A stretch of DNA of 64,000 nt from NCBI GenBank assembly GCA_028751875.1, contig CM054145.1, positions 11,423,562 through 11,487,561 on the forward strand, read 5' to 3'. This DNA is from Rapana venosa. Its lineage: Eukaryota > Mollusca > Gastropoda > Neogastropoda > Muricidae. Below the pieces are notes generated by a model. The model was given only the letters and a program-made list of their open reading frames with translations, was not told the origin of the DNA and did no database searches. This document shows, one piece after another, positions 38,480-49,364 of the stretch; the stretch's first letter is position 1, and the number at the start of each line of letters is the position of its first letter. The translations under genes were made by a program, and so were the position numbers.

Positions 38480-38655
38480 CTAAGTTATTGCAAATAATAT
38501 TCTTATGGTGTTCGTTTAAAACCAGTCACCCAAGACACTGTATCTGTTCTGCCAGGATCTCATATGGTCACCAGCGAAGCGAGGAAGTTGTGGCATTGGG
38601 TAGAACTCGGGTAGGTGTGGTGGGGGACGTCTGGTCTTCTTTGGAAGTGTGTACT
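38480..38655 (-). pseudogene. LINE B ORF1 C-terminal remnant
   Basis: About 175 bases aligning with 49380-49555 of element C, where the frame encodes the end of an ORF1 protein. Shared words on plus are AATATTCTTATGGT, GGATCTCATA and TGGGTAGGTGTGGTGGGG. The copy ends at the TG array near 38655, so most of ORF1 is missing. The 300 bases between this and ORF2 (38180-38480) are a non-coding spacer shared with element C. Confidence 0.7.
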
Positions 38656-39466
38656 TCTGTGGATGTGTATGTGTATAAGTATGTGTATGTGTGTGTATGT
38701 TTATGTGTGTGTATGTTTATGTGTATATGTGTGTATGTGGGTTTTGCATTTTGTATGTGGATATGGTAGTGTATATGTGTGTGTGTAGGTATGAGTATGT
38801 GTTTGTATGTGTATGTGTATGTGTGTATATGTCGATGTGGATGTGTATGTGTGTATATGTATTTGTATGTGTATGTGTATGTGTGTGTATGTGTATATGT
38901 GTGTATGTGTTTTGTGTGTATGTGTTGTTTTGAAAGGGGTGTGTGTATATTTATGTGTATGTGAAAATGTGTAAATGTGTGTATGTGTATGTTGTGGTGT
39001 ATTTTGTGTGCATTGTGTATGTGTATATGTGTATGTGTATGTGTATGTGTGTATATGTGGATGTGGATGTGTATGTGTGTATGTGTATGTGTGTGTATGT
39101 GTATGTGTATTATGTGTGTATGTGTATGTGTATGTGTGTATGTGTATGTGTATGTTAATGTTTGTGTATGTGTATGTGTGTAGTGTATGTGTTGTATGTG
39201 TGTGCGTATGGTTTGTGTATGTGTTGGGGTATGTGTATGTGTATGGGGTATTGTATTTATATATGTTTTTGTTTTGTGTATGTGTGTGTGTATGTGTATG
39301 TGTTTATGTAAATGTGTATGTGTATGTGTGTGTAGTGTATGTGTATGTGTTTGTGTATGTGTATGTATATTTGTATGTGTATTTCTGTGTATGTGGATGT
39401 TTGTGTGTATGCGTATGTGTGTTTGTGTATGGGTGTTTGGGTATGTGGATGTTTATGTGTGTGTAT
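38656..39466. repeat. TG-rich satellite array 5
   Basis: Contains cassettes near 38755-38800 (TAGGTATGAGTATG), 38825 and 39050 (TATATGTGGATGTGGATG), and the TTGTGTGTATGCGTATG landmark near 39398-39418. A SINE interrupts it at 39467, and the same array resumes at 39876. Confidence 0.9.
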
Positions 39467-39779
39467 GAGGTCCCGTGTGTTACACGTAATTATTTAGCGC
39501 ACGTAAAAAAACCCACGGCAACAAGAGAGTTGTCCCTGGCAAAATTGTTAGAAAAAAGCCACTCTGATAGGGAAACAAATACAGTTGCAGACATGAAAAA
39601 AAAAAAAAAGGTGAAAAGGGTGGCGCAGCGCTTTGTGGCGACGCGCTCTCCCGCTCTCCCCGGGGAGAGCAGCCCGAATTTCACGGAGAAAATCTGCCGT
39701 GACTTAAAGTAGTATGAAATGAAATCTGATCGCTTTGATTTGTTGCTTTACAAGATTCAGCGCTATATAAATTCCATAA

Positions 39780-39875
<96 letters not shown>
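39467..39875 (+). mobile_element. SINE, 5'-truncated, inserted in TG array
   Basis: Starts at AGGTCCCGTGTGTTACAC, matching the internal part of the SINE at 190-716. It continues with GGCAACAAGAGAGTTGTCCC, CACTCTGATAGGGAAACAAA, CCCCGGGGAGAGCAGCCC and TTCAGCGCTATATAAATTCC, then (ATT)n. It lacks the tRNA-like head. Similarity to the first copy is very high over about 310 bases, which suggests the family was active recently. Flanks are array on both sides. A TTTATGT-like match between them may be the target duplication, but in this repeat it proves little. Confidence 0.85.
39779..39872. repeat. (ATT)n microsatellite, SINE tail
   Basis: About 31 uninterrupted ATT units following the SINE 3' end, much longer than the tail at 190-243. 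Confidence 0.95.
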
Positions 39876-41000
39876 TTTATGTATATGTGTATGTGTGTGT
39901 ATGTGTATGTGTATGGACATGTGTATGTGTATCTGTATGTGTATGTGTAAATGTGTAAATGTGTGTATGGGTATGTATGTTTGTGTATGTTTGTGCGTAT
40001 GTGTATGTGTATATGTGTATGTGTATGTATGTGTTTATATGTGGATGTGGATGTGTATGTGTGTATGTGTATGTGTATGTTTATGTGTATGTGTGTGTAT
40101 GTGTTTGTGTATGTGTAAATGTTTTTTGTGTATGTGTATATGTGTGCATGTGTATGTGTATGTGCATGTGTATGTGGATGTGCATGTGTATATGTGTGTG
40201 TGTAGGTATCAGTATGTGTGTGTATGTGTATGTGTATGTGTTTGTGTGTATATGTGGATGTGGATGTGTATGTGTGTATGTGTATGTATGTGTATGTGAA
40301 TATGTATGTGTATGTGTGTGTATGTGTATGTGTATGTGTGTGTATGTGTATGTGTGTGTATTGTGTGTATGTGTGTGTATGTGTATATGTGTGTGTATGT
40401 GTATGTGTATGTGTCTGTGTGTATGTGTATGTGTGTATGTGTACTTGTATGTGTGAATGTCTATGTGTATGTGTATGTGTGTGTGTATGTGTAAGTGTAT
40501 GTGTGTGTTTGTGTATGTGTATGTGTGTATATGTATGTGTATGTTAATGATGTATGTGTATTGTGTGTGTATTGGTGGTATGTGTTGTGTATGTGTGTTG
40601 TGTATGTGTATGTGTTGTTTATGTGTATGTGTTATGTGTATGTGTATGTGTGAATGTATGTTTATTGTTGTTTTGTGTATGTGTTTTGTGTATTGTATGT
40701 TTATGTGGTATGTGTATGATGTGTTTGTGTATGTGTATGTTTATTTGTATGTGTATTTCTTTGTATGTGTATGTTTGTGTGTATGCGTTTGTATATGTGT
40801 GTGTATGGGTATGTGCATGTTTATGTGTGTGTATGTGTATGTGTGTGTATGTGTATGGGTATGTGTATGTGTATGTGTATGTATATCTGTATGTGTATGT
40901 GTAAATGTGTGTATGTGTATGTATGTTTGTGTATGTTTGTGCGTATGTGTATGTGTATATGTGTATGTGTATGTGTATGTGTTTATATGTGGATGAAGAG
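39876..41000. repeat. TG-rich satellite array 6
   Basis: A continuation of array 5 after the SINE. Landmarks in order are GTATCTGTATGTGTATGTG near 39927, TTTGTGTATGTTTGTGCGTA near 39978, GTGGATGTGGATGTGTATG near 40040 and 40252, and GCATGTGTATGTGGATGTGC near 40164. The 39370-39465 block recurs near 40755-40830. Allowing for the SINE, that spacing is about 1 kb. Confidence 0.9.
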
Positions 41001-41500
41001 NNNNNNNNNNNNNNNNNNNNNNNNNNNNNNNNNNNNNNNNNNNNNNNNNNNNNNNNNNNNNNNNNNNNNNNNNNNNNNNNNNNNNNNNNNNNNNNNNNNN
41101 NNNNNNNNNNNNNNNNNNNNNNNNNNNNNNNNNNNNNNNNNNNNNNNNNNNNNNNNNNNNNNNNNNNNNNNNNNNNNNNNNNNNNNNNNNNNNNNNNNNN
41201 NNNNNNNNNNNNNNNNNNNNNNNNNNNNNNNNNNNNNNNNNNNNNNNNNNNNNNNNNNNNNNNNNNNNNNNNNNNNNNNNNNNNNNNNNNNNNNNNNNNN
41301 NNNNNNNNNNNNNNNNNNNNNNNNNNNNNNNNNNNNNNNNNNNNNNNNNNNNNNNNNNNNNNNNNNNNNNNNNNNNNNNNNNNNNNNNNNNNNNNNNNNN
41401 NNNNNNNNNNNNNNNNNNNNNNNNNNNNNNNNNNNNNNNNNNNNNNNNNNNNNNNNNNNNNNNNNNNNNNNNNNNNNNNNNNNNNNNNNNNNNNNNNNNN
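41001..41500. other. Assembly gap, 500 N
   Basis: Exactly 500 undetermined bases. TG array on the left breaks off at GGATGAAGAG. A G-run and T-run of poor quality (41501-41545) lies on the right. The size equals that of the other gap and is probably a placeholder. Confidence 1.
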
Positions 41501-41545
41501 CCCGGGGGGGGGGGGGGGGTTTTGGGGGGGCTTTTTTTTTTGGGG
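41501..41545. other. Homopolymer-rich gap edge
   Basis: Runs of G and T with almost no other bases directly next to the gap. Probably low-confidence consensus, possibly related to the G-rich tract in the 3' untranslated end of elements B and C. Confidence 0.5.
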
Positions 41546-42089
41546 GGGACGGTGTTGTGAAATGAGGCAGGTGATCACGCCAAGGGTGTCATTAGAAGGG
41601 TTGACCATCACACTCTGGGCTAATAAGGAGACACAAATGACAGTTAAGGCGATGCTGTGACTAGCAATGTTGGGATTCTGTGACACTGCCGTCATTTACA
41701 AGCAGGACAGGGGAGTGCAACTATGTTTTCTACAATCGGTTAGGATGGATATTTTACATTGTTTCCGAAGGGAGCATGTGCATTAAAATCGCCTGCAATG
41801 AGCCACTTTTCATTATCTTAAGGTTGGCATCCACTCAGTATTCAGTTCATTTGGTCCTCGGAATATACAGATACCGTATTTATTATTAGATTTTTTCCAA
41901 AACTTACTCGTGCTGCACATGAATGTATATCTGGGATCTGGTTAGGCACTGGTGAGGGACACATGCAGTAATCTACCCCTTCCTCAATGTATATGGCTGC
42001 ACTGATTTTTGTTACAGCATCAACTTGCTGATAGACAGGTGGATAATAGTATCCAGGCAGTTTGGGCAGCTTACTTTTAGTTACTTTGA
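41546..42089 (-). pseudogene. LINE D: endonuclease fragment of a separate subfamily
   Basis: On minus, broken frames give SKLPKLPGYYYPPVYQQVDA, KISAAIYIEEGVDYCMCPSP, VPNQIPDIHSCAARVSFGKN, KWLIAGDFNAHAPFG and VENIV. These align with element B's endonuclease (LPKLPTFYYPPIFEKAG, VCPSPVPDNMPNIHSCAARV, KWIIAGDFNAHSPFW). The nucleotide sequence differs widely from B and C, so it belongs to a different subfamily. The array cuts the 5' side at 42089 and the gap cuts the rest of ORF2. Several frameshifts are present, and the terminal Asp-His block is not clear. Confidence 0.8.
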
Positions 42090-42698
42090 GTGTGTGTATG
42101 TGTATGTGTGTGTATGTCTATGTGTATGTGTATGTGTATGCATATATAAACTTGTATTATGTGTATGTGTGTGTTGTGTATGTGTTGTGTGTATGTGTAG
42201 TGGTAGTGTGTTTGTGTATGTGTTTGTAGGTGTATGGTATGTGTATGGGTATGTGTGTGTATGTGTATGTGTATTGTATGTGTGTATGAGTATCTGTATT
42301 TTTATGTGTGGTGTATGTGTATGTGTATGTGTATGTGTGTGTAGGGAATGAGTATGTGTATGTGTGTAGTGTATGTGTATGTGTATGTGGTGTATGTGTG
42401 TGAGAATGTGTATTGGTATGTGTATGTGTGTATGTGTATTTGTGTGTATGTGTATGTGTAGTGTGTATGTGTATGTGTGTGTGTATGTGTATGCATGTGG
42501 AGTGGATGTGTATATGTGTGTATAGGTATGTGTATGTGTATGTGTGTATATGTGGATGTGGATGTGGTATGTGTGTATGTGTATGTGTATGTATGTGTAT
42601 GTGTATGTGGTGTATGTGTATGTGTATGTGTATGTGAATGTGTATTTATGTGTATTTGTATGTGTGTGTGTATGTGTGTACGTATGGTATGTGTGTGT
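42090..42698. repeat. TG-rich satellite array 7
   Basis: A short array between LINE D and the 3' end of LINE C. Cassettes: GGAGTGGATGTGTATATGTG then TATAGGTATGTG near 42498-42530, and TATATGTGGATGTGGATGTG near 42547-42567. The last 15 bases match the last bases of array 4 in front of element B. Confidence 0.95.
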
Positions 42699-42736
42699 CT
42701 TCAATTTACGTCTGTTCACTTAAGTGATATTAGACG
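42699..42736 (-). other. LINE C 3'-terminal hairpin
   Basis: CGTCT (42709-42713), TCACTTAAGTGA (42716-42727) and AGACG (42732-42736), identical to element B. Confidence 0.85.
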
Positions 42737-42739
42737 TGG

Positions 42740-44495
42740 AGGCAGGGGGGGATTGGGGGGGGGGGGGGGGGGGGGAACATAATGAGATAAGGGCTTTAAG
42801 TAGAATAGATACGTGTTGGTATGAATGGACATTAAAAGATTATTCCAATCTATATAAATAGTATGTTGCAAAAAACATGGCATAGAACTACAAACTTAAC
42901 AAAAACCCTCAACAATTGAAAAATACTCTAATGTTTGAAAACAAACAATTTTGAACTACTTGTAACGGCAGCTGTGAAACAAGCAAAATGTAGATTCCCA
43001 CGACCATACTTTACAAAAAAGAGAATACTGGGGATTGCAACAGAGACAAGGCTATCTCACATAATAACTCTGGATTGGTTAAAACTTCCTGCAGACTTAT
43101 CTTGAAATGATGGTAAAAACGTTTTTAAACCTTGACATTGATACAGAACATGAACATTAGAAAATTTGTCACCGCATATACATTGTACATTTTTGGCAAA
43201 TTTTGCTCGAAAGGCATTTAATTTCAATCTGTAGATTAGAGAAACAATTTTTCTAGTACAGGATTTTCGAAAACCGTACTGAGTGCAAAGAATGTTCTCA
43301 ATATCCAGAACTGAACAAGTATGCTGGGGATAACCAGCCTCTTCCTGTTTCTTTTTTCAACATGTTTCCAGCAAACATTTTGAAGCAAAGCATAACCTTC
43401 ATGAAGAGAAAGAGGAATATCTAAAACAGTTGAATAGCTATCATGTTTTGCTGCCTTTTTGGCAGCTTGTCAACCGTTTCATTAAAATGAATACCACAAT
43501 GAGATGGAATCCAGCAGAAAGTAACATTCGAACCCCTCAGAATTAAAAAATGTACCAACAAATTAATTTCAGTAATAAGATTCTGCCTAACGGTCGAAGA
43601 CGAGTTACTGAGAGACTGTAATGCAGATTTAGAATCAACACAGAACAATATCTGCAAAACAGTATATTGGGGCAATCAAGCAGAAAGTACAAAGCCATCA
43701 AAATAGCAGTAAGCTCAGCAGTAAAGATGGAATGATTTTTGCCGATGTGATAGGATTTTTCAATCTTTAAAGCTGGAATGATGAATGCTGCCCCTGCTTC
43801 CTTGTTCTTAAGAAGGGATCCGTCAGTGTATATCTTAAGATGTGAAGGATATGTATCTTCTAGGTGCACTTTTATATAAGATCCAAGAATAAGCCCATTT
43901 TCTTTTTTTTTAAAGAGAGATGGTTATATCAAAATCTGCTTTCTGAAGTTCCCATTTTGGACAAGGTGTTAAAAGAGGTGTGGATTTTTGCCAGTCTTTA
44001 GGATTGATACTTGACTCTTTGAAGATATCGGAAGTGTAAGTACTAATAGTGACAAGAGAAGAGATATTTTTTAGCTCTATTGGGAAATTCTAAGTCGGAT
44101 CTAATTGAAATTTCCGATGCAATATTGTTTTCAACTGTCGAACTTCTTAAAAAAAACTTTGAAACAGCTAAGTTACGATAATCCTCTAGAGGTAGTACTC
44201 CTATTTCTCTATACGTTCCTAAAGAAGATGCATGAAATGCAACTCCCAAAGCAATCCGGAAAGCTTTACAATCTAAGCTTTGAATTTTGTTCAATAGATA
44301 TTTGGGGGCACTAAAGAATAATTCTTGACCATATGTTAGTTTAGAACGAACCAGTGATAATGATAAATGCTTTAGTACTAATGAATCTTGTGCCCATATT
44401 TGTCTACTAATTGCTTTTAATACATTCAGACTTCTTCTTGCCTTGTTTAAAGCATATTCGATGTGACAATGCCATGTTAATTTCGAAGTAAGTAT
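42740..44495 (-). pseudogene. LINE C RNase H, knuckle and RT thumb
   Basis: Frames at 43869-43543 (IYTDGSLLKNKEAG, HSIFTAELTAILMAL) and 43675-43421 (LFCVDSKSALQSL, TFCWIPSHCGIHFNETVDK) overlap. Together they cover the RNase H motifs, with a frame change near 43660 caused by an extra two bases relative to B. The thumb frame 44294-44043 carries GVAFHASSLGTYREIGVLPL. The knuckle region lies near 43140-43200. All motif residues seen in B are retained. Confidence 0.85.
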
Positions 44496-44504
44496 TCTTC
44501 TTCT

Positions 44505-44906
44505 TCAAGTGTCCGGTCTGGTCCTGCAGACATCGACGATCATGGCTCTCCATTCTTCCCTGTTCTCGGTCCCTCTCATGAGCTCATTGTTAGTGCCCTC
44601 TTTATTCGTTGCGAATTTGTTTAAGCTGTCTGTGAATTTTGTGCGTTGTCTTCCTCTGCTCTTGTTTCCACAGATTTTGCCACTCCATAACAGTTTCTCT
44701 AGTCCGTCAGCCCTGATTATATGGCCGAAAAATTTGAGCTGTCTTTCTCTGATGGTGTTGAGAAGGGATCTCTTGTACCCAGCCATTTCCATTACTTCTG
44801 CATTAGTTTTTCTTTTTGTCCATGAGATTTTCATGATTCTCTCCGGATGAACCACATTTCCACTGCTTCTAGTCGCTGTTCTGTGTCTTTGGCTAGGGTC
44901 CAGCAC
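44505..44906 (-). pseudogene. RTE-like C-terminal region
   Basis: An open frame of about 133 codons. It has MKISWTKRKTNAEVMEMAGY, LLNTIRERQLKFFGHIIRAD, GLEKLLWSGKICGNKSRGRQ and EWRAMIVDVCRTRPDT just before the (GAA)n tail. This R..L.FFGHI.R..G......G...G.R.RGRQR order is the usual end of RTE-type ORF2 proteins. Its stop lies immediately beside the tail, so the 3' untranslated region is only a few bases long. Confidence 0.8.
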
Positions 44907-45089
44907 TCACATCCGTACAGAAGAATGGACCATACGTAGGCTCTCAAACATGGATCTTTGTCTTGAGGCTTATCTTACTGTTGGTAAAAATGCATTTCAT
45001 GTTGTTTAAAAGTTGCCTTAGATTGACCGATTCTCTTCTTGATTTCTGTGTCACACTTGCCGTCCGGGGTGATAGTACAACCAAGGTAT

Positions 45090-46122
45090 TTAAAGGTGTT
45101 TACTTGTCTGATTCTCTACTCCTTTACAGGCTATGTTGCATTGTGTATAACAGCTTTTTTCGAGATCACCATGCATTCTGTCTTCTTTGCATTGAGCTGT
45201 AATCCTTTCTTTTCGCTTTCGTCTGTTACTGTTTTTTAAAATCTTTTGCAGTTTTTCTTCAGAGTCGGCGATAAGGACTGTGTCATCTGCATATCTCAGG
45301 TTGTTGATGTTGTGGCCACCTACACTAATTCCCTCATGATTCTCAATATTTCGTAGAATTATTTCACTATATACATTAAATAAATAGGCTGAAAACACGC
45401 AGCCCTGCCTCACACCCCTGCAGATTGGTCTATATTGACTGATGTTATTGTCGACTCTAATGGCTGCCTCCTGTTCCAATTATATGTTTCTGAGGACTCG
45501 AAGATCTTTCCCGTCGATGTATAGCCCTGCCAGAATATCAAACAGGTCGGAGTGTCGTACTTTGTCGAACGCTTTTGAGTAGTCAATGAAGCAGAGGTAC
45601 AGGTCTTTCTGGACCTCGATGGATCTTTCCATTGAGAGTTTTCAATGCGAAGATTGCATTTCTGTGCCTTTGCTGCCATGAATCCAAATTGCGTTTCTGA
45701 TATTTCTGGGAGTATTTTATTTCTCATTCTCTTCATGAGTATTCGTAAAAGAACTTTGGTGAGGTGACTCGTCAGGCTGATTGTACGATGTTGGTCACAT
45801 TCAGCTGTACCCAGTTTCTTAGGGATCGCAATGTAGATGGACTTCTTCATATCTGTCGGAATCTCTCCTGTGTTATATATATTGTTTAGTAGTTTTGTGA
45901 CTGCCTTAATTCCCACTTCATCCAGGGCTGTTATCAATTCAGATGGATATCATCAGGTCCTGGCGCCTTACCACTTTTCATCTTGCTGAGTGCATGTCTC
46001 ACTTCGTCTTCCATGATTATGTGGCCATCTTCGTTGCTAATATGAGGAGGCGGACCTCTGTCGTCGTGGTATAACTCTTCGATGTATTCTGACCACCTGT
46101 TAAGAATATCTTCTTTTTCCAT
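45090..46122 (-). pseudogene. RTE-like reverse transcriptase
   Basis: Three overlapping frames form one RT. The first (46122-45934) has RWSEYIEELYHDDRG and MKSGKAPGPDDIH. The second (45937-45410) has ALDEVGIKAVTKLLNNIYNT, GEIPTDMKKSIYIAIPKK, HRTISLTSHLTKVLLRILMK and FGFMAAK. The third (45479-45090) has CRGVRQGCVFSAYLFNVYSE and NINNLRYADDTVLIADSEEK, with YADD at 45282-45293. Motif A reads through a frame change near 45600. Catalytic aspartates are present and only a few indels separate it from an open frame, so it is young. Confidence 0.85.
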
Positions 46123-46801
46123 GAGTATATCTCCATCTCTCGACTTAATACAACTGTTTTTGCATATGATTTCTCCCTGTCAATCTTTTATTTTTTCATG
46201 CATAAGTTTTCCATCAAAATTTGCTTCATTTTCAAATTTCCTTGCACTGCATTATTGATCCATTCTTCCTTGGCTTCATTACACTTTTTCTCTTAACAGT
46301 TTGTCGAGTTCTTTATACTTCTTTTCATCTACTTTTGCCTTTCTCCTGTTTTCCATTAGGTTTAAAATCTCGGAGCTCATCCACTTCTTATGTTCCTTTC
46401 TATTTATGACTGGTATATATTCTTTTGCTGCCTCGCTGATGCTATCTTTCATCATCTGCCATTTTTCCTCTGTAGTGGTGAGTTGATCTAGGCCATCGAA
46501 TTTGTTTCCAACTTTGATCTTGTATTTTTCTTTGATTCTTCGTCAGTTTGTAGCATGTTCATTTGCAGTTTTGGTGTTCTTTTTGCTTTTGACAACTTTT
46601 TCAATTTTAGTCGCATTGTCCCGATAACTGGGACATGATCACTTCCACAGTCTGCACCTGGCATGGACTTACAAGATGTTATAGAGTTACGGAAGCGTTC
46701 TTGAATCAGGATGTAATCTATTTGATTCCTGGTTCTGTCGCCAGGGCTTTTCCAGGTCCAGCATCTTCTTGGATGGTTTTCAAACCATGTGAAGTAAGTA
46801 T

Positions 46802-47700
46802 AATACCAAGAAATTTTACCATAGGCTTATAATCCAGAACTTGTTCACCAATTTTGAAAACAGGAAGTTTAGGAGGATCAGCACCATTGTTAAAAAGCAC
46901 AACCTGTGTCTTTTCTGTAGAAAGAGAACCCATTTTCCACCATATACTTATAAATGTTATCCAACTCAAGCTGATATAACTTTCTAACATAATTCAAATG
47001 CCTTTTAGGTGTTCCCTTTTTTCATTGTTCCCCTTTTTCCACATACAAAGGTCATCAGATATTGGACAAGAACAACATTATCAGACACATATTTCAGGGA
47101 TATCAAAAAGTAAATATTAAAATAATAGGGTGCAATCACAACCCCTTTAGGTATGCCCATTTGTGGAAATCTAAGTGTGGAGTAAGTATTTCCAACCTTT
47201 GCCTGAATGTCTTCTTCCTGTGAGAAAATTTCTAAAATAGGAATAGATGAAACCTGACAATCCAATACATTTTAATTTATAAACAATCTGCATGCCAAAC
47301 TTGGTCATAAGCTTTGTTTATGTCAAAGAATGTGGCAAAAATTATTTTGTCTTCGTGCAAACTGATGTTTTATTTGGGTAGTCAACTTGACTAAATGGTC
47401 TATGGTTGATCTCCCTTTTCGAAATCCCTACTGATTAACTGGGACAATTTTATTTTTCTCACAATAATACATAATCTATTTAAAATAACTTTTTCCTTAA
47501 TTTTTCCCAGTGTGTGATGTAAGTGCAACAGGTCTATAGCCCTTTTTTCATCACTTTTCAATTTTCCTTGTTTTAGTAGGGGAAAAAATAATAGACTGCT
47601 TTCCCAAATCAGAGGTGTTTTACATTCTACCCCAGCACCCGCTGAATAATTGGTGTAGTTAAAAGGACCCAGTTTTTTTGGTAAAAAGTTTCAGAATTTG
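46802..47700 (-). pseudogene. LINE C reverse transcriptase
   Basis: Frames 46990-46718 (TEKTQVVLFNNGADPPKLPV, VLDYKPMVKFLGIILTS) and 47265-47005 (QAKVGNTYSTLRFPQMGIPK, then a YADD equivalent shifted by a lost base near 47060) match B. Relative to B there are at least ten single-base gains or losses within 500 bases, mostly in T or A runs. That is a typical long-read error pattern. The insertion at 44496-46801 falls within the frame just after VKFLGIILTS. Confidence 0.8.
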
Positions 47701-49187
47701 ATTGAAATAGCATCTATTCCTACTGATGTTTTCCTATTATTAAGAGATTGAATAACATCCATAACTTCTCGTAAAGTTATTGGTGTGTTTATGAATAATG
47801 TATTATCTGGTAATGGTAATGGATAAATATCTTTTTTTGTTTCTTCCTTTCTGAAGGTAACTTCTGACTGTGAAAGACATGTATCACTCATTGTATTAGC
47901 AAACATATCAATGAAAGCTTCGCCTTGTCTGAATCAGAGGGAAACTCTTTTTTCTTTAACTGCAATTTGACCAAGGCTGATTTATACCGGTTTCATTTCT
48001 TTAAATTTTTTCCATACTTTTTGCATATCCTTATGAGTACAAATTTCATTTTTACAAAAGTTAGACCAGAACTCCGTTTTACTTGCTCAATAACTTTGTC
48101 ACACGTTTTATTTGCTAATTTTAGTAAATGTGATTAGCTCGTGATTTATTTCGTATATAAGTTTGAATGCTTTTTTTTTTCTTATTAACAGCATTTTCAC
48201 ATGCTTCATTCCACCATAGGTTTCCCTGCATGTTTTATCAGATTTTATAGATGAACATCGAATAGAACAGTCTGCGGCTTGTAAAACTGTTTTAGTAAAT
48301 TCTATCATAAACATGTCTATGTCATCACATTCTATACAGCATAGTGTCATAAACTTTTAGAAAGATTGAAATAGGTCCCAGTTTGCTTTATTGTAACTAT
48401 ATTTTGGAATCTTATCTTTGACACTTTCATTATGCGCTGACCTTCCATACAGTGTTATGATATTGGTAAATGGTCACTTCCTAGCGAGTCACTGTAAGTT
48501 CCCATGCACAGTGCGGAGCTAGAATAGGAGAAATAAGGGAGAGATCTATGGCAGTAGCTCTTTGAGTTGAAATATCTGGAATCCTAGTAACGCTTCCGTC
48601 ATTAAGGAGGTATAATGAGGAATCAACAATGTTCTCTAACAATCTCTTACTCGTAATAATCGAGACATTATATCTTTTCCCAAAAGGAGAATGAGCATTA
48701 AAATCACCAGCTATATCCATATTTTCTTTTGATATTTGTATAGATCTCACCCAGTCTGTATATCTCATGTGGACCTTTTGGCAGGTAACGAAACAATATT
48801 AACGATCTGATCATTACTTAATTTTACACGGGCTGCACATGAGTGAATGTTTGGCGTATTGTCTGGAACAGGAGAAGGACATACACTATACTCTACAGTT
48901 TCATGCACATAAATCGCTGTTTTGATTTTACCATCAATGCCAGCCTTTTCAAAAATGGGAGGGTAGTAAAAGGTAGGCATTTACATTGAGGGACTGAAAA
49001 ATGTCTCTGATGCAAGATGTTGAAGGAGATATGCATGATTTGTATTGATAGATCTACAGTTCCATTGCATGAGTTTTACAAGATGTGTTCTGCACATAAC
49101 TAACAGCAGTAAGTACAATGTTTTTAGAAAAAAAAAAAGACAAATACACTCAAGAAAACCAACTACAACAACAAAAAGAAAACCCAA
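47691..49187 (-). pseudogene. LINE C ORF2 endonuclease and linker
   Basis: Five frames cover the domain. 49187-48981 has CRTHLVKLMQWNCRSINTNH, the ORF2 N-terminal block absent from B's main frame. 48980-48765 has MPTFYYPPIFEKAGIDGKIK. 48768-48481 has DIAGDFNAHSPFGKRYNVSI and ATAIDLSLISPILAPHCAWE. 48350-48108 is linker. 47906-47691 has VMDVIQSLNNRKTSVGIDAI. It is as in B but fragmented by small indels. Confidence 0.8.
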
Positions 49188-49364
49188 CTATTTTTTTTTA
49201 AAAAGGGAACTATTCTTAAAGGAAAAGAATGCTTATTGATATCAGTACACGTGATACCAAACCTCTGTTGATAGGCTAGTCTTAAGTAGAAGTTTTAAAT
49301 AGATCTACTACTCTATTAGAGTTGACAAATGGCGGTAATGAGATTAAAACATACAGACTAACTA

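Larger units (their letters stand above)
34087..38655 (-). mobile_element. LINE B: most complete I/Nimb-like non-LTR retrotransposon
   Basis: About 4.5 kb. Sense order is the tail end of ORF1 (38655-38480), a spacer, ORF2 endonuclease (38171-36732), RT (36720-35517), RNase H and zinc knuckle (35542-34517), and a 3' untranslated end with a G-rich tract on plus at 34134-34166 and the terminal hairpin (34105-34116). The 5' end is cut within ORF1 by the TG array. Endonuclease, YADD RT, RNase H and a C-terminal C.C...H....C knuckle together indicate the I-group of LINEs (I, Nimb and relatives). The exact clade is not established. ORF2 is interrupted by only a handful of frame changes, some of which may be sequencing indels. 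Confidence 0.9.
44496..46801 (-). mobile_element. RTE-like LINE insertion with (GAA)n tail and 11-bp target duplication
   Basis: Inserted into LINE C, with GAAGTAAGTAT at 44485-44495 and again at 46791-46801. Element B carries that site once, uninterrupted. The 3' tail is (GAA)n, seen as TTCTTCTTC at 44496-44506. Sense order starts mid-endonuclease (TWKSPGDRTRNQIDYILI near 46700-46760, then a GSDHVPV block near 46625-46650). The linker, RT and C-terminal region follow. It is 5'-truncated. Motifs are RTE-type in style but clearly differ from the RTE-like element at 2641-4940, so the two are separate families with the same kind of tail. Confidence 0.9.
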
